Under the pieces are notes generated by a model that did not search any database, had not been told where the DNA came from, and saw only the letters and a list, made by a program, of their open reading frames with translations. Of a stretch of 64,000 nucleotides of DNA, positions 25,039-34,002 are shown piece by piece. Location: the NCBI RefSeq assembly GCF_014646515.1, contig NZ_BMNK01000011.1, forward strand, positions 20,604 to 84,603. The letters run 5' to 3'. Source of the DNA: Nonomuraea glycinis (lineage in GTDB: Bacteria > Actinomycetota > Actinomycetes > Streptosporangiales > Streptosporangiaceae). Positions within the stretch are counted from its first letter, which is position 1. Every line of letters begins with the position of its first letter. Both the position numbers and the translations under genes were made by a program.

Positions 25039-27936
25039 TTAGGAGAAGATGTGGTCCACGACCCTGGCCGTGGCCTTGCCGTCGTCGCGCGGGGCGAAGG
25101 TGGCCCTGAAGGCGTCGTAGCGGTCGGCGTGCGCGGCCGACACCTCATCGATGGAGCGCAGCGCCTCGACCACGTCCGACGACGTCGACAGCACCGGGCC
25201 GGGCGCGATCTCCGGCAGGTCCACGTACAGGCCCCGCTTGGTGGAGTATTTCGCCAGGTCGTAGCCGTACAGGACGATCGGGCGGCCGGTCACGGCGAAG
25301 TCGAACATGACCGAGGAGTAGTCCGTCACCAGCACGTCCGTCACCAGCAGCAGATCCGCGATATCCGGATAAGTCGTGACGTCACGGGCGATGTCGGGGA
25401 CGGCGGGTGCGGCCTGCATGGGGTGGGCGCGTACCAGCAGCTCGTGGTCGGCGCCGAGCGCCTCGCGGGCCTTGGCCAGGTCGAGCTTGACCATCGCGTT
25501 CTTGCGGTCGTAGTCACGCCAGGTCGGCGCGTAGAGGATCACGCGCTTGCCCTCGGCCAGCCCGAGGCGGGCCCGGACCGCCGCCGCCAGCTCGTCCCGG
25601 TCGGGCGAGGTGAGGACGTCGTTGCGTGGCAGGCCGCTCTCCAGGACCTCGCCCTGATAGCCGAACGCCTGGCGCAGCACCGGCGTCGCCCACGGCGACT
25701 GCGACAGCAGCACGTCCCAGCCGCGCACCTCCGTGGCCTGCCGGTGCCAGATCGGCGGACGGGGGTCACGGTTCATGTGCGCCTGGTCGTTGCCGACGTG
25801 CTTGGCCGGGGTGCCGTTCCAGGTCTGCACGACCACCTGGCCCTCGCGGGAGCGGAACCAGACGGGCAGGAACGCGTTGGTGACGATGTAGCGGGACCTG
25901 GCGAGCGCCGCGTGGTGCTCGCGGCTGCCCGCGCGCACCACGGTCGCCGGGCCCGGCGGGACGAACGCGCCGTCCTTGACGATCCAGATGTGCTCGCGGT
26001 CGTCGCCGCGCCGCAGCCGCTCCTCGTAGATCGCCCGGACGCTGTCGGCGTAGAGGCGACCGTCGTTGACCACGTAGACGGTCGCGTCGCCCAGCGGCTC
26101 GGTGCGCTGGGCGGGGTAGAAGACGCGGCGCAGCACGTGGGTGCCCGCCACGCCCTTCTCGTCCGCGGGGCGCTCCTCCTCCGACATCACCACGGGCACG
26201 TCGAAGCGCGTGGAGATCATCCGGAACGCGTGGCCGCCGAGGACGCGCGGCTCCTCGTCCAGGGTCTCCAGGCAGGCGTGGTCCATGCGGGCCGGGACGA
26301 TCTCACCGGACGGGTGGCGCACGGTCATGTTCCAGGTGCCGGACGACAGCGGCACCGCCTCACCGAAGCGGTCCATGGCGGCCGGGGAGATCCGTACGGT
26401 GAAGTCCTCGCCGGAGCGCTCCATCGGGATCACGTAGGACAGGCCCGAGCGGTGGCGCAGGGTGAGCGAGCGCGGTCCCGGCGCGTCGGGGTAGTCGCCC
26501 TTGAGGACGAGCGTGGACCCCTCCCACCCGGCCGAGACGATCACCGGGCGGATCCGGTGCGCGGAGACGACCACGCGGTCGCGCCGGTCGCCGAGCACGG
26601 TGATCTCGCGGTCCGCGACGGTCGTCCTGGTGTCCGCCAGGTCGCCGAGCATGACCGACGCGGCGGGGTCGCCCTTGGGCTCGACCCACAGGCGGCGGCC
26701 GTCCTTCTCCTGCAGCAGCGCGGGCACCGCCAGGCTGATCAGCACCTCGGTGCCCTTGCCCGAGGGGGTGAACTCGGCGGCGATGCGGTGGCCGCCCAGC
26801 CGGGCGTGGCCCTTGGTCACCGCGCGGTCGGGCAGGAAGATCTGCAGCCCGAGACGGTCCTCGTCGACGGTGACGCCGGTCAGCTCGGCCCGGTTGGGCT
26901 GGAGCACCACCTGCAGGGCGCGGTCGGAGGTCCAGACCGGCCTGGCCCACCAGCCGGGCCGCAGCTTGCGGCCGGCGGGGCGCTCGCTGCGGCCCACGGA
27001 GGCGCCGCGCAGCAGACCGGTGGCCCGCGCGCCACGACTCCAGAACACGATCTCGGCGCGCCACGTGGTGGTGTCGCGCACGGCGGGACGGCTGCGCAGG
27101 CGCCGCCGTGCGGCGTGGACGACCGCCCGCACCGCGCCGCGCCAGCGCAGCGCCCACGGGTTGAGCTCGGCGCTGAAGCCGGACCAGTCGTAGTTGCAGC
27201 CGGGCTCGCGGGCGCCGTGGGTGGCCTCGGGCGCGAGCACCCGGCGGGTACGCAGCCGCACGGGCGGCAGCCAGCGCGGGCCGCGCAGCACCACGGTCGC
27301 CCTGTTGAAGCGGCGGCTGCGGACGGACAGGCCCGCGAGGTAGGCGAAGCCGGTGATGCGCAGCTTGCCGCCGACCCAGACGATGTCGTCGATGTGGGTC
27401 ACCGGCACCATGTCGGCGCGCCTGAGCCGGTAGAGCTCGGCCGGCAGCTCGTCGCGGAACGGCAGGTCGGCGTACCAGCGCAGGCCCTTGCGGATGCGCT
27501 TGGACGGCTCGGCCGCCGCCGCGACGACCTTGGTGAGGGTCTCGCCGTCGACGAGCTCCTCGTCGGGGCGGCTCTCGATCAGGTGGCAGATGAGGCGGCG
27601 GGCCACGGGCAGCTCACGCTTGACGCCCGGGTCCACACTCGCCAGGTAGGGGCGCAGCAAGGTGAGCAGCTCGCGCCTGCGCGCGGCGCCACGTTTGACC
27701 GCCAGATCCATCCGGGCGCCCAGCGGGCCGCTGAGCGCCTCGCTGTCGAACGCGGAGTCACGGCCGCCTGGGCCGACGACGCGCATGATGGCGTCGAGTG
27801 CTTCGCCGCGATCGCAGAGATCCTGGACAGCCTTGAGGCGGTCGGGGACCGCTTCGCCGCCCGGGCTCTGGGCTTTTACGCCGGTAGCCATCGGGTGGGC
27901 ACCGCCTTTCGGGCCGCCGTCAGTATTTCTGCTCAT
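25039..27936 (-). CDS. CDP-glycerol glycerophosphotransferase family protein (TagF-like)
   Basis: About 965 residues. The C-terminal 370 residues are a CDP-glycerol:poly(glycerophosphate) transferase domain that would build teichoic-acid-type polymers at the inner face of the membrane. Motifs are TWNGTPAKHVG, SQSPWATPVLRQAF, ESGLPRNDVL, ILYAPTWRD and TDVLVTDYSSVMFDFA. The first roughly 590 residues are a long extension with two beta-rich segments, common in actinobacterial TagF-like proteins and of unknown role. The start is uncertain: GTG 27951, ATG 27936 and ATG 27891 are in frame, the last with an AAAGGCGG-like site. It seems to be monocistronic. Confidence 0.88.
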   Translation of the reverse strand: MSRNTDGGPKGGAHPMATGVKAQSPGGEAVPDRLKAVQDLCDRGEALDAIMRVVGPGGRDSAFDSEALSGPLGARMDLAVKRGAARRRELLTLLRPYLASVDPGVKRELPVARRLICHLIESRPDEELVDGETLTKVVAAAAEPSKRIRKGLRWYADLPFRDELPAELYRLRRADMVPVTHIDDIVWVGGKLRITGFAYLAGLSVRSRRFNRATVVLRGPRWLPPVRLRTRRVLAPEATHGAREPGCNYDWSGFSAELNPWALRWRGAVRAVVHAARRRLRSRPAVRDTTTWRAEIVFWSRGARATGLLRGASVGRSERPAGRKLRPGWWARPVWTSDRALQVVLQPNRAELTGVTVDEDRLGLQIFLPDRAVTKGHARLGGHRIAAEFTPSGKGTEVLISLAVPALLQEKDGRRLWVEPKGDPAASVMLGDLADTRTTVADREITVLGDRRDRVVVSAHRIRPVIVSAGWEGSTLVLKGDYPDAPGPRSLTLRHRSGLSYVIPMERSGEDFTVRISPAAMDRFGEAVPLSSGTWNMTVRHPSGEIVPARMDHACLETLDEEPRVLGGHAFRMISTRFDVPVVMSEEERPADEKGVAGTHVLRRVFYPAQRTEPLGDATVYVVNDGRLYADSVRAIYEERLRRGDDREHIWIVKDGAFVPPGPATVVRAGSREHHAALARSRYIVTNAFLPVWFRSREGQVVVQTWNGTPAKHVGNDQAHMNRDPRPPIWHRQATEVRGWDVLLSQSPWATPVLRQAFGYQGEVLESGLPRNDVLTSPDRDELAAAVRARLGLAEGKRVILYAPTWRDYDRKNAMVKLDLAKAREALGADHELLVRAHPMQAAPAVPDIARDVTTYPDIADLLLVTDVLVTDYSSVMFDFAVTGRPIVLYGYDLAKYSTKRGLYVDLPEIAPGPVLSTSSDVVEALRSIDEVSAAHADRYDAFRATFAPRDDGKATARVVDHIFS

Positions 27937-27986
27937 GCTAATAGGAGTCACATGTCAACAAATCGCCCCTTAACCGAAAAAGCAGG

Positions 27987-28298
27987 TCAAGGCGCTTCCT
28001 GAAAATCCGCTGAACGCCCGTCCCAGCGGGCCCTTCGCATATCCACCCGGTCACCCCGCAGCGCCGTGCCTTCCTCGCGCCAATGGGCCAGGCAGCGCTG
28101 CTCGTGGTCCGGTGCGCCGGTGCCGTCCGCGTGCACCACCCGCCACCAGGGCACACCGCCTCCATAGGTGGACATCACCCGGCCTACCTGCCGGGGGCCG
28201 CCCTGGCCCACGTACTCGGCGATGTCGCCGTACGACATGACCCTGCCGGGCGGGATGCGCTCGACGACGTCGAGCACCGCCTCGGCGAAGGGGTTCAC
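27987..28298 (-). CDS. Alkyltransferase-like (ATL) DNA-binding protein
   Basis: A 103-residue MGMT C-terminal-like domain. The helix-turn-helix region (GRVMSYGDIAEYVGQGGPRQ, with VGRVM after it) is intact, but the alkyl-acceptor motif PCHRV reads PWWRVV, with Trp replacing the acceptor Cys. Such ATL proteins bind O6-alkylguanine without repairing it and hand the lesion to nucleotide-excision repair. GTG 28298 overlaps the upstream stop by 4 nt (GTGA); a GTG at 28307 is possible. The gene order parallels Rv3204. Confidence 0.88.
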   Translation of the reverse strand: MNPFAEAVLDVVERIPPGRVMSYGDIAEYVGQGGPRQVGRVMSTYGGGVPWWRVVHADGTGAPDHEQRCLAHWREEGTALRGDRVDMRRARWDGRSADFQEAP

Positions 28299-28654
28299 GG
28301 CGTCCACGCCGCCGGGCCCGCCTCGATCATCTCGTCCAGCTTGCCGAGCACCATCGCGGTGCCGTCGGCCAGCACCTCCACGACCCCGTCACGCAGCGCG
28401 TAGACCTCGCCGTCCTCGCCGACCAGCCTGGCGCCGAGCGCGGCGGCCAGCCGGACGAGTTGCGCCACCTGCCAGTCGGAGCCGGGCTCCCCGATCAGTT
28501 GGTCCCGCCATGCGCCCACAGGGTGCGTGCCGCCGCCATGCCTGGCGACGATCTCGTCCGATCCGCGCAGCTCGAAACCGGCCGGCGCGATCGCCCTCGC
28601 CAGCTCCCCGAAGGCCAGCGGAGACTCACGAACCACGCGTAGCTCGTATCCCAT
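28295..28654 (-). CDS. Conserved hypothetical protein, coupled to the ATL gene
   Basis: A 119-residue soluble alpha/beta protein starting MGYELRVVRESPLAFGELA. I recognise no family. The central part (DWQVAQLVRLAAALGARLVGEDGEVY) looks like a helix followed by a strand-turn-strand pair. It ends inside the start of the ATL gene, so the two are translationally coupled; this is the only functional hint. Confidence 0.7.
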   Translation of the reverse strand: MGYELRVVRESPLAFGELARAIAPAGFELRGSDEIVARHGGGTHPVGAWRDQLIGEPGSDWQVAQLVRLAAALGARLVGEDGEVYALRDGVVEVLADGTAMVLGKLDEMIEAGPAAWTP

Positions 28655-28677
28655 GACGCGCGACGATAGCGGATCTT

Positions 28678-29835
28678 TTACTCTCTGCGCTGATTGAGCA
28701 TGACGATCGCCCCGCAGAACAGGATGAGCGCTATCAGAACTCCGCCGCCGTACAGCCACAGCCGCCAGGGATCGGGGCCGGGCGCGGACGGCGGCGGCGA
28801 GTCCTCCCCCTGCCCGAAGTGCTGCTCGTCCGGCACCGGCAGGGAACGCTTCTCGCCGGCCAGTCGCTCGGCGGCGTTCATCGCGGCCACGGCGTCGACC
28901 ACCCCGAACCCGATCCTGTCGTCGTACCCGGCGGCGGGCCGGCCCCTGGAGCCGACGGCCAGCGCCTGCGCCACCTGGGCCGGCCGCAGGTCGGGATGGC
29001 GTGCCTTGATGAGCGCCGCGACCCCCGCCACCAGCGCCGCCGCCGAGCTGGTCCCATCGGCCACCTCGTAGCCGCCGCCCCGCTTGAGCACGGGCACCCC
29101 CGAGCCGGGCGCGGCGACCAGCACGGACAGATTGTCACTGCTGTACGGCGCGACGTTGCTCCGCTCGTCCACGGCGGCCACCCCGATGACCCCGGGATAC
29201 CCGGCGGGGAAGGCCCAGTAGGAGGTGCCCTTCTCCTTGGTGTAGTCGCTCTGCCCGTCGTTGCCCACGGCCGCGATGAGCACCACGCCCTTGCCGAGCG
29301 CGTAGGAGACCGCCTCGCGCTCGGTCCGCTGCGGGCCGTAGGTGCCGATCGACATGCTGACGACCTGCGCGCCGTGGTTGGCGGCGTAGCGCAGCGCCCG
29401 TGCCAGCGGGCTCTGCGTCGCGCTCCGCTGATCCTCCAGCGGCGGGATCACGTTGATGTCGGGCTCCTCGTCGAGCGCCAGCGGCAGGGACAGGACGCGG
29501 GACTCCGGCGCGACGCCGACCAGCCCGCCGTCGGCGCCCGATCCGGCGATCAGCCCGGCCATGGCGGTGCCGTGCCTGCCGGGGGCCACCTCCTCGCCCT
29601 CCGCGGACGACCTCATGTACGGGCCGACGGTGACCCGGCCGCGCAACTCCTTGACGCCTTTGTCGACGGGACTGTCGATGACGGCCACGGTGACGCCCTT
29701 GCCCTTGGTGACCTGCCACGCCTGCTCGACGTTGAGCGCGTCGAGCACCCACTGCTGCCGCTCCCTGATGGGCGCCTCGGCGGGGGCGTGCAGGGCGAGC
29801 ACGACGGCGGTCAGCACGCGTACGGCGGTCAGCAC
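28678..29835 (-). CDS. Mycosin-like (MycP) subtilisin protease, copy 1
   Basis: A 385-residue S8 serine protease, probably anchored outside the cytoplasmic membrane. The catalytic triad is Asp54 (AVIDSPVD), His88 (GRHGTAMAG) and Ser263 (DGTSSAAAL). The usual DSG after the Asp reads DSP. An N-terminal signal sequence (about 1-20) and a C-terminal membrane helix (about 352-376) after a Pro-rich linker match type VII secretion mycosins. Its start overlaps the end of the upstream membrane protein by 7 nt. No ESX core genes (eccB-E, esxA/B) are nearby. The second copy at 30786 shows that the pair has been duplicated. Confidence 0.9.
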   Translation of the reverse strand: MLTAVRVLTAVVLALHAPAEAPIRERQQWVLDALNVEQAWQVTKGKGVTVAVIDSPVDKGVKELRGRVTVGPYMRSSAEGEEVAPGRHGTAMAGLIAGSGADGGLVGVAPESRVLSLPLALDEEPDINVIPPLEDQRSATQSPLARALRYAANHGAQVVSMSIGTYGPQRTEREAVSYALGKGVVLIAAVGNDGQSDYTKEKGTSYWAFPAGYPGVIGVAAVDERSNVAPYSSDNLSVLVAAPGSGVPVLKRGGGYEVADGTSSAAALVAGVAALIKARHPDLRPAQVAQALAVGSRGRPAAGYDDRIGFGVVDAVAAMNAAERLAGEKRSLPVPDEQHFGQGEDSPPPSAPGPDPWRLWLYGGGVLIALILFCGAIVMLNQRRE

Positions 29836-30734
29836 ACGTTCCCCTGGGTGCAGGGCGGCACCTTGGGCGGGTCCGCGAGGAAGTAGGCGATCTGGTTGCC
29901 GACCGACCTGGCCGCCGGCCAGAGCTCACTGTGCAGGATCTCCTCCGGCGCGACGGCGGCCCTGGTGCGGCCGTCGGCGTAGCCCGCGGTCGAGAAGACG
30001 AGGTACGGCCCGGCGCCCACCCAGCCGGTGCGCTGCCGCTGCGCGACCTGGAAGCGTTCGGCCACCGTGCCGGGGAAGGCGACGGGCAGCACGCCCACCC
30101 GGTCGTCCTGGGTGAGCTCCTCTGCGGCGGAGGCCCTGGCCTCCTCATCCTCCAGCACGGCCACGCCCACGGTCATGACGAAGGTGGAGGTCTGGTCGAC
30201 GTAGGTGGCGCGCAGCATGGTGCGGCAGCCGTGGCCGTCGAGGATCCCGGCGATCGAGGAGTCGACGGCGCTGCGGCAGGTGGCCTCGGGGGCGATGCCG
30301 ACGCGCCTGGCGTACTGCTGGACGCGGTCGAGCCCGAAGTACTTCACCTCTTCGGGGAAGACGCTCGTGACGGGCCAGGCCTGCCAGCGTCGGGCGATCT
30401 CCTCCTGCTTGTAGCGGCTCTGCTCCTCGGCGGTCAGCGGCCGCGACCGGGTCTCCCTGAACAGGGCCGCGGTGCCGAGCAGCACGATGACGGCCGACAG
30501 GGCCACGATGGTGCCGAGCAGCGCCACGAACAGCCGCCGGTAGCGGACGCCCTGCTGGAGCGCGTCGGCCTCGGCCCGTTCCTTGGCGGCCGTCCGGCTC
30601 GCGGTGCCGGCCACCGGCCAGTCGCGCACGCGGGAGCCACGACCGGCGGTGGCGCCGAGCGGATTCCTCCGGCCCGGCGTGGCTGCTCCCCCGGCGCGTG
30701 GCAGACCTGAGGTGGACCTGCGTGCCTTCACCAC
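29829..30734 (-). CDS. Single-pass membrane partner of mycosin copy 1, function unknown
   Basis: A 301-residue protein: a basic disordered N-terminus (about 1-65), one membrane helix (about 68-92) and an extracytoplasmic domain with four cysteines. It is paralogous to the protein at 31979-32698; shared blocks include RRWQAWPVTSVFPE versus ARWRTWEAGRIFPD, RRVGIAPEATC versus SRVGISPDTGC, GCRTMLRATYVDQ versus GCRAVLRATYIDA, and PVAFPGTV versus PLAFPGTV. It is coupled to the protease gene, so it is probably its partner or substrate adaptor; that is inference. No known domain was recognised. Confidence 0.8.
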   Translation of the reverse strand: MVKARRSTSGLPRAGGAATPGRRNPLGATAGRGSRVRDWPVAGTASRTAAKERAEADALQQGVRYRRLFVALLGTIVALSAVIVLLGTAALFRETRSRPLTAEEQSRYKQEEIARRWQAWPVTSVFPEEVKYFGLDRVQQYARRVGIAPEATCRSAVDSSIAGILDGHGCRTMLRATYVDQTSTFVMTVGVAVLEDEEARASAAEELTQDDRVGVLPVAFPGTVAERFQVAQRQRTGWVGAGPYLVFSTAGYADGRTRAAVAPEEILHSELWPAARSVGNQIAYFLADPPKVPPCTQGNVC

Positions 30735-30785
30735 CGCCTCGTTCCCCGTTCGTACGTGTCTACTTCGTCCCCGTTAAGCGGCGGA

Positions 30786-31991
30786 TCATGCGTCTTGGCA
30801 ATTGTGCGCGCGTCGCACCCTCCTGACCAGAGCGAAGATGACCGCCAGCGCCCCCAGGGCGCCCGCGACCAGCACCGCGGCGATGGAGCCGTAGACCATG
30901 ACGTGCTCGTCGTCCCGGTGGACGACCTTGACCGGGCCGATCGGGCCGCCGCCGAGAGGAGTGGCGGGGTCGTGCGCCTGGCCCGCCGCGGCCGTCACGG
31001 TGTGCCGGGCCAGCCGGCCGGCCGCGGCCAGCGCCTTGGCGGCGTTGACCACGCCGAATCCGGTGCCGATGTCGTAGCCGTGCGGTGGCCTGTCGGTCGC
31101 GCTCTCGGCCAGGGCTTGCACCACCAACGGCGGCGACATTCCCGGATATTTCGCTTTTATCAGGGCGACGACCCCCGAGACCAGCGCGGTCGCCTGAGAC
31201 GTGCCCTTGCCCACCCAGTAGCCGCCGTCCGGGCCCGCGCCCATGATGTCGACCCCGGGCGCGGCCACCACGACCGAGGCGTTCCGCTTGGAGAACGACG
31301 CCCGCCGCAGTTTCGCGTCCGCCGCCCCCACCGACACCACCCCGGTGAAGGACGCCGGATAGGAGTAAGGAACGGTCCCGCCGTCCGCCCCCTGGTTGCC
31401 CGCCGCGGCCACCAGCACGACCCCCTTGGAGATCGCGTAACGGATGGCCGCGCGCTCCTGCCGGTTCGGCAGGTCCTTGGAGATCGACAAGTTGATCACG
31501 TCCGCGCCCTGGTCGACCGCGTGCCGGATGCCACCGGCGACCGAGTTCTCGAACCGCTGGTCGGTGTTGAACGTCCCGAACCCCGGCTCCTCGTCCTCCA
31601 GGATCACCCGCACCGACAGCACCCCCGCCTCGGGCGCGACCCCGATGACGCCGAACCTCCCGTCCGGCCCGTGCCCGTGCCCGGCGATCAGCGAGGCCAT
31701 GTACGTGCCGTGCAGGCGCATGGGCGGCACCCCGGGCGGGTTCGCGCCCTCGACGAAGTCCTTGCCCACGGTCACCGAGCCCACCAGATCGCGGTGGCCG
31801 GGATCGACGCCGGAGTCCAGCACCGCCACGACGACCCCCGCACCCTTGCTGGTCCGCCAGGCCGTACGCAGGTCGAGCGCCTCGATCACCGACTCCTGGC
31901 CACGGCGCACGTCGTCGGCCACGGCGGGCGGCGCGTCGAACAGCAACGCCCCCGCCAGCACGACCACGCCGGCACGCCTCAGCACTGCCAC
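30786..31991 (-). CDS. Mycosin-like (MycP) subtilisin protease, copy 2
   Basis: A 401-residue S8 protease with signal peptide (1-25, ending PAVADD), catalytic Asp59 (VLDSGVD), His94 (RLHGTYMASL) and Ser265 (KGTSQATAL), and a C-terminal membrane helix (about 368-391) followed by a short basic tail. Unlike copy 1 it keeps the canonical DSG motif. It overlaps the upstream membrane protein gene by 13 nt. The two proteases differ enough that the duplication is old or the modules were recruited separately. Confidence 0.92.
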   Translation of the reverse strand: MAVLRRAGVVVLAGALLFDAPPAVADDVRRGQESVIEALDLRTAWRTSKGAGVVVAVLDSGVDPGHRDLVGSVTVGKDFVEGANPPGVPPMRLHGTYMASLIAGHGHGPDGRFGVIGVAPEAGVLSVRVILEDEEPGFGTFNTDQRFENSVAGGIRHAVDQGADVINLSISKDLPNRQERAAIRYAISKGVVLVAAAGNQGADGGTVPYSYPASFTGVVSVGAADAKLRRASFSKRNASVVVAAPGVDIMGAGPDGGYWVGKGTSQATALVSGVVALIKAKYPGMSPPLVVQALAESATDRPPHGYDIGTGFGVVNAAKALAAAGRLARHTVTAAAGQAHDPATPLGGGPIGPVKVVHRDDEHVMVYGSIAAVLVAGALGALAVIFALVRRVRRAHNCQDA

Positions 31992-32698
31992 TCCTCGGCC
32001 GAGCAGTCGGGCATCACCGGCACGCTCAGCTCCGCCAGGATCCGCTCGGAGAGCTCGGCGGCGAAGGCGAAAACGGCCGGACGCTGCTCACTGGACGCGA
32101 CGGCCGGCCTGCCGTCGACCTGTCCCGCCGTGGTCAGCACGAGGTACGGGCCCGCCTGCCGTACCGAGCCCGCCTGCCGTACGGCAGGAGTGAAACGGTC
32201 CGAGACGGTGCCGGGGAAGGCCAGCGGCCGCAGGCCCGGCACGGGCTTGCCCGCGGCGGGGAAGGCGACCCTGGCGCGGGCGGCGCGCGGCTCGTCGGGC
32301 AGCGCGACGACCCCGACGGTGACGAGCACGCCGCGCAGCGCGTCGATGTAGGTGGCGCGGAGCACGGCCCGGCACCCCGCCACGGCCAGCGCCTCGGCGG
32401 CCTCGGCGTCGACCGAGTCGGCGCAGCCGGTGTCCGGCGAGATGCCGACCCGGCTGGCCCGCTCCCGGCCGCCCTGCTCCGCGGCGTAGGGGAGGCTGTC
32501 GGGGAAGATGCGCCCGGCCTCCCAGGTGCGCCAGCGCGCGGCGACCTCGACCTCGGCCGCCGCGCGGAGCTCGGCGGCGCTCGGGCCACGGGTGAGCTCC
32601 GTCCCCGCCTCCCCGGCCGTCACCCCGGCGGCCACCGCGCAGACCAGGGTCAGCGCGGAGGCCACCACGAGGGAGGGCCAGAGGCGGGGATTGTCCAC
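31979..32698 (-). CDS. Membrane-anchored partner of mycosin copy 2, function unknown
   Basis: A 239-residue paralogue of the protein at 29829-30734 without its basic N-terminal region: an N-terminal anchor (about 9-30) is followed by the same extracytoplasmic domain and the conserved cysteines (DTGC, AGCR, PDC, WQC). A short internal repeat, RQAGSVRQAGP (32146-32184), is present. It overlaps the start of mycosin copy 2. Function is unknown; location outside the membrane and pairing with the protease are the main clues. Confidence 0.8.
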   Translation of the reverse strand: MDNPRLWPSLVVASALTLVCAVAAGVTAGEAGTELTRGPSAAELRAAAEVEVAARWRTWEAGRIFPDSLPYAAEQGGRERASRVGISPDTGCADSVDAEAAEALAVAGCRAVLRATYIDALRGVLVTVGVVALPDEPRAARARVAFPAAGKPVPGLRPLAFPGTVSDRFTPAVRQAGSVRQAGPYLVLTTAGQVDGRPAVASSEQRPAVFAFAAELSERILAELSVPVMPDCSAEEWQC

Positions 32699-32743
32699 AG
32701 GATCGACCTTAATGCGGGCGACCCTGCGCCATCCTCAGAAACC

Positions 32744-32775
32744 GGACCGTTCAGGGAGCGGACCGTTCAGGGAGC
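32744..32775. repeat. 16-bp tandem duplication at the 3' end of moeZ
   Basis: GGACCGTTCAGGGAGC occurs at 32744 and 32760 and begins a third time (GGACT), ending next to the moeZ stop codon. Confidence 0.8.
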
Positions 32776-32779
32776 GGAC

Positions 32780-33961
32780 TCAGTACTCGGGCAGACTCGG
32801 ATCCACCGTCTTGATCCAGCTCAGCACGCCGCCGCCGAGGTGCACGGCATCGGCGAAGCCGGCGCTCTTCACGACCGCCAGCGCCTCCGCCGAGCGCGCG
32901 CCCGACTTGCAGTGCAGCACGATGCGCTTGTCCTGCGGGAGCCGCTCCAGCGCGGATCCGTTGAGGAAGTCACCCTTGGGGATCAGGGTGGCGCCCGGGA
33001 TGGAGACGATCTCGTACTCGTTGATCTCGCGCACGTCGACGAGGAAGATGTTCTCGCCGCCGTCCTGCATCGCCTTGAGCTCCTGAGCGGTGATCGTCGA
33101 GCCGGTGGCGGCCTCGGCGGCTTCGTCGGAGATCGCGCCGCAGAAGGCCTCGTAGTCCTCCAGCAGCTCGGTGACCGTCGGGTTCTTGCCGCACAGCACG
33201 CACTCGGGGTCCTTGCGGACCTTGACGTCGCGGTACTTCATCTCCAGAGCGTCGTAGATCATCAGCCGGCCGACCAGCGGGTCGCCGATGCCCGTGAGCA
33301 GCTTGATGGCCTCGTTGACCTGGATCGAGCCGATCGAGGCGCACAGCACGCCCAGCACGCCGCCCTCGGCGCACGAGGGGACCATGCCGGGAGGCGGGGG
33401 CTCGGGGTAGAGGCAGCGGTAGCAGGGGCCGTGCTCGGCCCAGAAGACGCTCGCCTGGCCGTCGAAGCGGTAGATCGAACCCCAGACGTACGGCTTGCCG
33501 AGCAGCACCGCGGCGTCGTTCACCATGTAGCGGGTGGCGAAGTTGTCGGTGCCGTCGACGATGAGGTCGTAGCCGGAGAAGATCTCCATGACATTCTCGG
33601 TGGTCAGCGTCGCGTTGTGCACCACGACGTCGATCAGGGGGTTGATCTCGCGGACTGACGCCGCGGCGCTCTCGGCCTTGAGCCTGCCCACGTCGGACTG
33701 GCCGTGGATGACCTGGCGCTGCAGGTTGGACTCGTCGACGACGTCGAAATCGATGATCCCGAGCGTGCCGACACCCGCCGCGGCGAGGTAGAGCAGGGCG
33801 GGCGACCCGAGACCGCCGGCGCCCACACACAGCACCTTGGCGTTCTTCAGCCGCTTCTGTCCGGCCATCCCCACGTCGGGGATGATCAGGTGGCGCGAGT
33901 AGCGGCGTACCTCATCGACGGTAAGTTCGGCGGCCGGCTCGACCAGCGGTGGCAACGACAC
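32780..33961 (-). CDS. moeZ: MoeZ adenylyltransferase/sulfurtransferase
   Basis: A 393-residue fusion of a MoeB/ThiF E1-like domain and a rhodanese domain. It adenylates and thiocarboxylates small ubiquitin-like sulfur carriers used in molybdopterin, cysteine (CysO) and related thio-metabolite synthesis. Seen are GAGGLGSP (nucleotide), DGTDNFATRY, two zinc CxxC pairs (CYRC, CVLC) and the rhodanese active site LHCKSGARS (Cys about 351). GTG 33961 gives the common MSLPPLVEP start and has GGGAG about 8 nt upstream; a TTG at 33967 is less likely. Position matches Rv3206c. Confidence 0.95.
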   Translation of the reverse strand: MSLPPLVEPAAELTVDEVRRYSRHLIIPDVGMAGQKRLKNAKVLCVGAGGLGSPALLYLAAAGVGTLGIIDFDVVDESNLQRQVIHGQSDVGRLKAESAAASVREINPLIDVVVHNATLTTENVMEIFSGYDLIVDGTDNFATRYMVNDAAVLLGKPYVWGSIYRFDGQASVFWAEHGPCYRCLYPEPPPPGMVPSCAEGGVLGVLCASIGSIQVNEAIKLLTGIGDPLVGRLMIYDALEMKYRDVKVRKDPECVLCGKNPTVTELLEDYEAFCGAISDEAAEAATGSTITAQELKAMQDGGENIFLVDVREINEYEIVSIPGATLIPKGDFLNGSALERLPQDKRIVLHCKSGARSAEALAVVKSAGFADAVHLGGGVLSWIKTVDPSLPEY

Positions 33962-34002
33962 TTTCAACGCTCCCGTTCAGGGGTCTTATCTCTCAGTGGA
34001 AC

